A stretch of DNA of 6,192 bases from Myxococcales bacterium (GTDB lineage Bacteria; Myxococcota; Myxococcia; Myxococcales; Anaeromyxobacteraceae): assembly GCA_021784995.1 (NCBI GenBank), contig JAJYHA010000150.1, forward strand, positions 1 to 6,192. Direction: 5' to 3'. Below, in pieces: positions 1 to 3,978 of this stretch. A program made the translations under genes and the position numbers. A model generated the notes under the pieces. That model was not told where the DNA came from, searched no databases, and saw nothing but the letters and a program-made list of their open reading frames with translations. The first letter of the stretch is position 1. The number at the start of each line of letters is the position of its first letter.

Positions 1-517
1 TCTCGTCGAGCCGGGCGCCCAGGGCCTCGAGAACACGCGCGAAGCCGTCGGGGTCGGTGTTGTCGAGGAAGTGCGGGACGAGCCGGTCGCGCGCCGGGTC
101 GGAGAGCGCGTCCGCCACGAACATCGGCCCGAGGGCCGACCCGCCGATCCCCACGCAGAGCAGCTGCGAGAAGGCCACCGCGCGCGACGGGCGGACGCGT
201 CCCCCGTGGACGTCGGCCGCGAAGGAGCGCACGCGGACGAGCGTCTCCTCGATCTCGCGCCGGATGGCGGCCGACGGCGCGCGGACGGGGTCGCGCAGCC
301 AGTAATGGCCCACCATGCGTCGCTCGTCCGGGTTGGCGACGGCCCCCTGCTCGAGCGCGTCCATCGCCGCGAAGGCCGCGTCCAGGGCAGGCCCGCTCGC
401 CTCCAGGAAGGAACGATCGAGGTCCATCCGGCTCGGATCGACCGACAGCTCGAGCCCTGCCACCCGGCAGAGCTGCCGCCGGTAACGGCTCCACGCTTCC
501 GATCCGGTCGTGTCCAA
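1..517 (-). CDS. pgi: Glucose-6-phosphate isomerase, N-terminal part (runs off left edge)
   Basis: Phosphoglucose isomerase interconverts glucose 6-phosphate and fructose 6-phosphate in cytoplasmic glycolysis and gluconeogenesis. Only the first 172 codons are in the window; the frame is open to base 1. Recognition rests on GHYWLRDP (residues 70-77), the sugar-phosphate-binding loop VGIGGSALGP (122-131) and FLDNTDPDG (150-158), which are hallmarks of bacterial PGIs in the expected order. The catalytic C-terminal half is outside, so its completeness cannot be judged. I chose TTG at 517 because AGGGAGGT lies 5 bases upstream and the first in-frame ATG (residue 31) would cut into the N-terminus. 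It is divergent from the 74-residue gene and appears to be a separate transcription unit from the minus-strand cluster at 893-3227. Family assignment is secure; the start is good but uses a minor codon. Confidence 0.93.
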   Translation of the reverse strand, partial: MDTTGSEAWSRYRRQLCRVAGLELSVDPSRMDLDRSFLEASGPALDAAFAAMDALEQGAVANPDERRMVGHYWLRDPVRAPSAAIRREIEETLVRVRSFAADVHGGRVRPSRAVAFSQLLCVGIGGSALGPMFVADALSDPARDRLVPHFLDNTDPDGFARVLEALGARLDE

Positions 518-522
518 GGCGC

Positions 523-530
523 ACCTCCCT
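523..530 (-). promoter_or_regulatory. Shine-Dalgarno sequence of pgi
   Basis: On the minus strand the sequence is AGGGAGGT, ending 5 bases before TTG at 517. It is the only strong, well-spaced Shine-Dalgarno sequence seen ahead of any start in this window, and it decides the TTG start of pgi. Confidence 0.75.
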
Positions 531-541
531 CGCGGCGGCCC

Positions 542-547
542 AATCTA
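542..547 (-). promoter_or_regulatory. Possible -10 element of pgi
   Basis: TAGATT on the minus strand matches TATAAT at 4 of 6 positions and lies in one of the few A+T-bearing spots of the intergenic region. Initiation about 7 bases downstream would give a leader of roughly 18 bases, enough to hold the pgi Shine-Dalgarno sequence. No convincing -35 element is seen 16-18 bases upstream, so this is a weak call. Confidence 0.3.
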
Positions 548-584
548 CCGCGCGGCAGGAGCGCCGGCTGCGCCCGCGTAGGGC

Positions 585-625
585 CGCGCGCCGCCGGCCG
601 CCGCCCCGGCGCGGCGCGGCGCGCG
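585..625. repeat. 10-bp inverted repeat in the pgi/74-aa divergent region
   Basis: CGCGCGCCGC at 585-594 is the exact reverse complement of GCGGCGCGCG at 616-625, separated by 21 bases. The dyad ends immediately before the proposed -35 hexamer (626-631) of the plus-strand gene. It could form a cruciform or RNA hairpin or be a regulator-binding dyad. In such G+C-rich sequence the pairing could also be chance. No T-run follows on either strand, so an intrinsic terminator is unlikely. Confidence 0.4.
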
Positions 626-654
626 TTCTCACGCCGGCGCTTTCGGGGTACATT
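626..654 (+). promoter_or_regulatory. Promoter for the 74-residue gene, probably leaderless
   Basis: The -35 candidate is TTCTCA at 626-631 (4 of 6 against TTGACA). It is followed by a 17-base spacer and the -10 candidate TACATT at 649-654 (4 of 6 against TATAAT). The -10 ends 7 bases before ATG at 662, so a transcript starting at the usual distance would begin at or next to the A of the start codon. No Shine-Dalgarno sequence precedes that ATG, which fits leaderless translation. Confidence 0.55.
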
Positions 655-661
655 GCGCGCC

Positions 662-886
662 ATGGCGAAGGCTTTCATCGGGAACGTGGAGTGCCAGGTC
701 ACGGTCGACAAGGACCTCGGCGACAGCTGGGCGGTGGCGGTGGTACCTCCCGCACCCTCGCGCAAGAGCGAGCGCTCGCTGGCGCCGCTCGTGGTGAAGC
801 TCCAGGGCGAGGACCGCGAGCGGATCACCAAGGGCGCGCTCGAGATCCTGCAGCAGCGCGGTCAGATCGACCGCTTCGAGCTGTAG
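662..886 (+). CDS. Small conserved-looking protein of unknown function, 74 aa
   Basis: I do not recognise a family. The protein begins MAKAFIGNVECQVTVDKDLG and ends RGQIDRFEL. It looks like a compact soluble alpha/beta domain: strand-like stretches at about residues 4-16, 22-29 and 41-48 (APLVVKLQ), then an amphipathic helix at about 51-66 (DRERITKGALEILQQR). There is no signal peptide, membrane segment or cysteine pair; the single cysteine is C11. ATG at 662 is preferred because the promoter-like hexamers sit directly upstream and the open frame further upstream is only antisense to pgi. It is divergent from pgi and convergent with the CinA-like gene, with 6 bases between the two stop codons. 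The correct-looking promoter and well-formed amphipathic sequence make it likely real, but its role is unknown. Confidence 0.75.
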   Translation: MAKAFIGNVECQVTVDKDLGDSWAVAVVPPAPSRKSERSLAPLVVKLQGEDRERITKGALEILQQRGQIDRFEL

Positions 887-892
887 CGCCGA

Positions 893-1633
893 TCAGGGCC
901 CCTCGAGGCGCAGGACCGCGCCCGGGGGCAGCGCCGCCACGAACGCGCGCATGGCGAGCTCGACACGGGCCGGGTCCTTGCCCTCGAACGTGACGAGCAC
1001 CCGGTGATCGGCCTCGTCGAAGCGCGGGTAGCTCCCGATGTCCACGTCGGGGTGACGCTGCACGACCTCGTGCAGCGAGACGGCGAAGCTGTCCTCGCTC
1101 ACGCCGAGGTAGACGCTGCCGATCCTGAACGGCGGCGCCGCCAGCTCCGCGACGAAGGCGTCGAACTGCGCCCGGAAGAACTGCGGCGGGCCGGGGAGCA
1201 TCACCACGTTCTCCACCACCATGACCGGGAAGCCGGGATCGCCCAGCAGGCGCGTCCCCTCCGGGACGTCCGCCATGCGCAGCGCGGCCTCCGGCGGCTC
1301 CACGCCGCGCCGGTCGTACCAGCGCCGGACGTTGGCCACCAGGCGCAGATCGCGTCGGAGCGGCCGGCCCAGCGCCTGCGCGATGGCCAGCAGCGTCACG
1401 TCGTCGTGGGTCGGGCCTACGCCGCCCGACGTGAAGAGCCAGTCCACGCGGGGGCGCTCCCGGTCGACGGCCTCCTCCAGCAGCTCCAGCCGATCGGGGA
1501 GCGTCAGCAGGGCCGCCAGCCGGACGCCCAGCTCGCGCAACCGCCGGGCGGCGTAGGGGCCGTTCTCGTCGCGCACCTTGGCGGAGAGGACCTCGTTCCC
1601 GACGATCAGGACGGTGGCGCTGGGCGTGCTCAT
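893..1633 (-). CDS. CinA N-terminal / MoaB-Mog-like domain protein, stand-alone, 246 aa
   Basis: This belongs to the MoCF-biosynthesis fold shared by MoaB, MogA, CinA N-termini and the N-terminal part of eukaryotic FAD synthase. Motifs are VGNEVLSAKVRDEN (residues 11-24), FTSGGVGPTHDDVT (67-80, the most diagnostic) and VVMLPGPPQFFRAQF (143-157). The tail IGSYPRFDEADHRVLVTFEG (199-218) resembles the second half of CinA/FAD-synthase-type proteins. At 246 residues it lacks the C-terminal amidohydrolase domain of full CinA (about 415 residues). Known CinA-N relatives hydrolyse ADP-ribose or related dinucleotides; whether this one does, or binds molybdopterin, cannot be told from sequence. Its ATG overlaps the tmk stop as ATGA (1630-1633) with no Shine-Dalgarno sequence, so translation is probably coupled to tmk. 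It ends 6 bases from the convergent 74-residue gene. Confidence 0.85.
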   Translation of the reverse strand: MSTPSATVLIVGNEVLSAKVRDENGPYAARRLRELGVRLAALLTLPDRLELLEEAVDRERPRVDWLFTSGGVGPTHDDVTLLAIAQALGRPLRRDLRLVANVRRWYDRRGVEPPEAALRMADVPEGTRLLGDPGFPVMVVENVVMLPGPPQFFRAQFDAFVAELAAPPFRIGSVYLGVSEDSFAVSLHEVVQRHPDVDIGSYPRFDEADHRVLVTFEGKDPARVELAMRAFVAALPPGAVLRLEGP

Positions 1634-2298
1634 GGCCGTCGGGGTGGGCGGCGCGCGGGCACCAGCCGGCCCACCCGCCGCTCGAGGGCGTCGGTGACCT
1701 CGGCGATCGGCCGGGCGCCGTCCACGATCTCGACGCGCTGCCCCGCGGCCCGGAGCCAGTCGATCCCGTCCCGGTAGGCCCGCGCCACCCGCCGCTGGAA
1801 GGCGGGCACCTCGAAGATCTCGCGCCGCGTCGCGGCCGCGAAGCGCCTCCCCAGCGCGGTGCGCGCGTCCACCTCGAGGAAGAGCGTGACGTCCGGCGCC
1901 AGGGCCCGGCCGTTGATCGCCGCCACCCAGTCGAGGCCGCCGCAGCTCGCCGCCTGGTAGGCGAGCGACGAGAGCGTGAACCGGTCCGACACCACGTCGA
2001 CACCGGCCGCCAGGCGCGGCGCGATCTCCGCCGCCACGTGGTCGAGCCGGTCGGCCGCGAAGAGCAGCGCCAGGGCGGCCGGATCGAACCCGGCGCCACC
2101 CCCGCCCCCCGCCACCCGCCGCGTCAGCACCTGCCGCACGAGCGCGCCGACGGGCCCGCTCGACGGCTCGGCGGTGACGTGGACCCGGCGGCCGCGGGCG
2201 CGCAGGCGCTCCGCGAGGCACTGCGCCTGCGTCGTGGTCCCGGCCCCGTCGAGCCCCTCCAGCACCAGGAACCGGCCTCGCGCGCGCCGGCGGGTCAC
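1630..2298 (-). CDS. tmk: Thymidylate kinase family protein with altered Walker A (Lys to Thr), 222 aa
   Basis: Thymidylate kinase converts dTMP to dTDP with ATP for dTTP synthesis in the cytoplasm. Family features in order are FLVLEGLDGAGTTTQ (residues 10-24, P-loop), AEPSSGPVG (43-51, the REP-like loop), DRLDH (83-87), SDRFTLSSLAYQ (104-115, the DR and thymidine-site motif), and an arginine-rich lid at about 150-173 followed by a C-terminal helix. Length is normal (about 200-220). Two departures are clear. Residue 21 is threonine (ACC) where the P-loop lysine is expected, and the usual REP arginine is alanine (43). A glycine run occupies 64-68. The GTG start overlaps the stop of the membrane-protein gene as GTGA, with a weak GGGGA 7 bases upstream; the stop overlaps the next ATG. 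The fold is secure, but catalytic activity as a dTMP kinase is less so. Confidence 0.87.
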   Translation of the reverse strand: MTRRRARGRFLVLEGLDGAGTTTQAQCLAERLRARGRRVHVTAEPSSGPVGALVRQVLTRRVAGGGGGAGFDPAALALLFAADRLDHVAAEIAPRLAAGVDVVSDRFTLSSLAYQAASCGGLDWVAAINGRALAPDVTLFLEVDARTALGRRFAAATRREIFEVPAFQRRVARAYRDGIDWLRAAGQRVEIVDGARPIAEVTDALERRVGRLVPARRPPRRP

Positions 2299-2681
2299 GG
2301 GTCGATCCCCAGCCGGCCGCGCAGCGCCTGCATGCGGGCGAAGAGCGCGTCCTCGGCGCGCATGAGGCGGCGCGCGCGGAGGAGCTGCACGGTGGCCACC
2401 ACCGCCAGCACGGCCATGGCCGCCAGCGCCACGAAGAAGTAGACGGGCGGCCCCCGGAAGCGGTTCGGCCGGACGGAGAACCAGCGGTCGTGCGCCAGCT
2501 TCACCGAGAGGCCGGCGGCGATGAAGGCCGCGAACGCGGCGTAGGCGAAGCGGCGCATGTGGTCGATGGAGCGGCGCACCGCGAGCCGCGCCAGGAGGGC
2601 GTCGTGCTCCGCCCGAAGCGCCCCCTCGGGCGCCTCGCTCGCGGCGCGCGACGAGGCCCGGAGGTCGTTGACGTGGTCCAT
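2295..2681 (-). CDS. Small membrane protein with two predicted transmembrane segments, about 128 aa
   Basis: I recognise no family. From ATG at 2681 the protein has a hydrophilic, charged N-terminal segment (residues 1-44) likely to be helical. A first membrane segment spans about 45-63 (FAYAAFAAFIAAGLSVKLA), then comes a short basic loop with RWFSVRPNRFRG. A second segment spans about 79-101 (PVYFFVALAAMAVLAVVATV), followed by a basic amphipathic tail (102-128). It is probably a hairpin in the cytoplasmic membrane with both ends inside; no signal peptide is visible. A TTG at 2723 would add 14 residues and reduce the gap to the zinc-ribbon gene to 6 bases; neither start has a clear Shine-Dalgarno sequence, so the 5' end is uncertain. 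It overlaps tmk by 4 bases (GTGA), implying co-translation, but says nothing direct about nucleotide metabolism. Confidence 0.75.
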   Translation of the reverse strand: MDHVNDLRASSRAASEAPEGALRAEHDALLARLAVRRSIDHMRRFAYAAFAAFIAAGLSVKLAHDRWFSVRPNRFRGPPVYFFVALAAMAVLAVVATVQLLRARRLMRAEDALFARMQALRGRLGIDP

Positions 2682-2729
2682 GCCTGGGCGGCCCAAATTG
2701 CCGAAAGCGGCTCCCGTTGGCAAGAGGCG

Positions 2730-3227
2730 CTATGACCGCGCCGCGCCCTCCCCGGCGTCCGGCACCCGGGCGCCGCAGCCCGGGCAGGCGCGGCCCGTGA
2801 CCACGGTCCCGCAGCCCCGGCAGCGCACCGCCTCCGGCGGCGCCGCGAGCGGGTCGCTGCGGTGGCTCGGCAGGCGCATGCCGCAGGCGTCGCAGAAGAC
2901 CTGTCCGGGGGCGGCCGGCGCGCGGCAGTAACGGCACGCGGCAGCGGCGAGCGGAGGGCGCGCCGGGACCGGAGCCTCGTGGCCGGTGCGGTCGATCTCG
3001 ATGGGCTCGACGGCGCCGTCGGGCGCCGGCGCCGAGGCCGTGGACTCCACCCAGGGAGCGCGAGCTTCCGCGGCCGGCGCCGGGGCTCCGCCGCCGAGGC
3101 CGGTCGGTTCCAGCCCGGGCAGCGGCGACGCGACGACCGGCGCCGCGGGCGGTGCCGACAGCCTCGCACCGCAGACGTCGCACTCCGGCGCGCCCTCCTG
3201 GGCGTGGTCGCAGACGGGGCAGATCAC
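2730..3227 (-). CDS. Zinc-ribbon protein with three four-cysteine clusters, 165 aa
   Basis: Function is unknown. Twelve cysteines form three CxxC-x(8-10)-CxxC units: C3/C6 with C16/C19, C98/C101 with C112/C115, and C136/C139 with C148/C151. Each second knuckle reads CxxCG, as in bacterial zinc-ribbon domains, so each probably binds one zinc. The first ribbon is separated from the other two by a proline/alanine-rich, probably disordered linker at about 22-97. There is no membrane segment or enzymatic motif. Such multi-ribbon proteins may scaffold or bind nucleic acid or partners, but nothing here decides that. GTG at 3227 is chosen because residue 3 is already the first zinc ligand and a -10-like element lies directly upstream; the ATG 9 bases before is followed at once by a stop in its frame. 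It is probably the first gene of the minus-strand cluster. Confidence 0.82.
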   Translation of the reverse strand: MICPVCDHAQEGAPECDVCGARLSAPPAAPVVASPLPGLEPTGLGGGAPAPAAEARAPWVESTASAPAPDGAVEPIEIDRTGHEAPVPARPPLAAAACRYCRAPAAPGQVFCDACGMRLPSHRSDPLAAPPEAVRCRGCGTVVTGRACPGCGARVPDAGEGAARS

Positions 3228-3233
3228 CGCTCC

Positions 3234-3242
3234 ATGGTACCA
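3234..3242 (-). promoter_or_regulatory. Extended -10-like promoter for the zinc-ribbon gene, probably leaderless
   Basis: On the minus strand TGG is followed by TACCAT (4 of 6 against TATAAT), an extended -10 arrangement. The hexamer ends 6 bases before GTG at 3227, so transcription would start at or next to the start codon. No good -35 is present at 16-18 bases, consistent with reliance on the TG extension but also leaving the call tentative. The GGAG 2 bases before the GTG is too close to serve as a normal Shine-Dalgarno sequence. Confidence 0.4.
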
Positions 3243-3291
3243 GACGGCGCGGCCTCGCCGCCGGGGAGCCCGCCGGACGCCGGGCGGGTGG

Positions 3292-3912
3292 TCAGGCTGC
3301 GCCCGTGAGCGGCACGAACCGGACGGGCAACAGGCTCGTCACGGTGACCGAGCCGTCGTCGCAGCGCCGGACGAGCTCCAGCGTCTGGAGGTCGGGATCC
3401 CCGCCCACCGGCAGGACCATCCGTCCGCCCGGGCCGAGCTGCGCCACGAGCGCCGGCGGGACCTCGGCCGGCGCCGCGGCCACCAGGATGGCGTCGAAGG
3501 GCGCCGCCTCCGGCCACCCGCCCCTGCCGTCTCCCACGCGCAGGTGCACGTTCTCCAGCCCCAGGGCTCCGCGCAGCACCTCCTCCGCGCGCGCCCCCAG
3601 CTCGGGGACGATCTCCACCGAGTAGACCTCGGCCGCCAGCAGCGCCAGGATGGCGCACTGGTAGCCGGAGCCGGTCCCGACCTCCAGCACGCGCTCGGTG
3701 CCCCCGAGGCGGAGCGCCTCGGTCATCAACGCGACCACGAAGGGCTGGGAGATGGTCTGGCCGTGGCCGATGGGGAGCGGCCGATCGTCGTCCGCCGCGT
3801 CGCGCAGCGCGGCCGGCACGAACTGCGCGCGCTGCACCCGCGCGAAGGCCCCCAGCACCCGCTCGTCGCGGATGCCCATGCGTGCCAGCTCGGTCGCCAG
3901 GGCACGGCTCAC
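3292..3912 (-). CDS. pcm: Protein-L-isoaspartate O-methyltransferase, 206 aa
   Basis: This enzyme transfers a methyl group from S-adenosylmethionine to isoaspartyl residues of aged proteins, beginning their repair in the cytoplasm. Motifs are IGHGQTISQPFVVALMTEAL (residues 48-67, substrate-binding region typical of the family), the SAM-binding VLEVGTGSGYQCA (75-87), YSVE (97-100), VGDG (126-129), FDAILVAAA (139-147) and LGPGGRMVLPVG (159-170), ending with VRFVPLTG (197-204). Length matches the usual 205-220 residues and nothing essential looks missing. GTG at 3912 is chosen because it gives a normal N-terminus and a TATGAT element lies 6 bases upstream; the nearby ATG at 3920 is in another frame and stops after three codons. 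It lies 66 bases downstream of recG on the same strand but probably has its own promoter. Confidence 0.95.
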   Translation of the reverse strand: MSRALATELARMGIRDERVLGAFARVQRAQFVPAALRDAADDDRPLPIGHGQTISQPFVVALMTEALRLGGTERVLEVGTGSGYQCAILALLAAEVYSVEIVPELGARAEEVLRGALGLENVHLRVGDGRGGWPEAAPFDAILVAAAPAEVPPALVAQLGPGGRMVLPVGGDPDLQTLELVRRCDDGSVTVTSLLPVRFVPLTGAA

Positions 3913-3918
3913 GCCCTC

Positions 3919-3948
3919 ATCATAGACCCCGCCCGGGCGCGGGGTCGG
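3919..3948 (-). promoter_or_regulatory. Promoter of pcm, probably leaderless
   Basis: The -10 TATGAT (3924-3919, minus strand) matches TATAAT at 5 of 6 and is an A+T spot in very G+C-rich DNA. A weak -35, CCGACC (3948-3943), sits 18 bases upstream and keeps only the GAC core. The -10 ends 6 bases before GTG at 3912, so the message would begin at the start codon. The AGGG in the gap is only 2 bases from the GTG and so unlikely to act as a Shine-Dalgarno sequence. Confidence 0.55.
3927..3944. repeat. 6-bp inverted repeat within the pcm promoter spacer
   Basis: CCCCGC at 3927-3932 pairs with GCGGGG at 3939-3944 around a 6-base loop (CCGGGC). It occupies most of the space between the proposed -10 and -35 of pcm. 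It could be an operator, or a hairpin ending some recG transcripts, but there is no T-run and short G+C dyads are common at this base composition. Confidence 0.3.
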
Positions 3949-3978
3949 TCGCCGGCGGGGCCCCTCGGCGGGCGCCCC

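Noticed and set aside
71..886. Long plus-strand open frame of 271 codons ending at the same stop as the 74-residue gene
   Set aside because: Its upstream two-thirds is antisense to pgi and crosses the intergenic region with arginine/proline/alanine-rich nonsense; only the part from ATG 662 looks like a protein and has a promoter next to it.
825..2099. 424-codon minus-strand open frame
   Set aside because: Shifted-frame shadow of tmk and the CinA-like gene. Arg/Pro/Ala/Gly-rich low complexity, typical of stop-free frames in G+C-rich DNA.
2695..2723. Promoter-like TTGCCA-17-CAATTT before the small membrane protein gene
   Set aside because: The -35 match is good (5 of 6) but the -10 matches only 2 of 6, and the gene is close enough to the zinc-ribbon gene to share its message.
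2298..3183. Long N-terminal extension of tmk upstream of GTG 2298
   Set aside because: The frame is open upstream but encodes Arg/Ala/Gly-rich sequence overlapping two other genes. Thymidylate kinases begin a few residues before the P-loop, as they do from GTG 2298.
3268..3285. Hairpin between pcm and the zinc-ribbon gene (GCCCG/CGGGC)
   Set aside because: 5-bp stem, 8-base loop and no T-run; expected by chance at this base composition.
3224..3658. 144-codon minus-strand frame overlapping pcm and the zinc-ribbon start
   Set aside because: Shadow frame of pcm; no motif, and the overlap is with a secure SAM-methyltransferase.
3950..3970. Possible terminator hairpin after recG (CGCCG/CGGCG arms around GGGGCCCC)
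   Set aside because: The arms are only 5 bp with mismatches inside, and no T-run follows on the minus strand. Not enough to call an intrinsic terminator.
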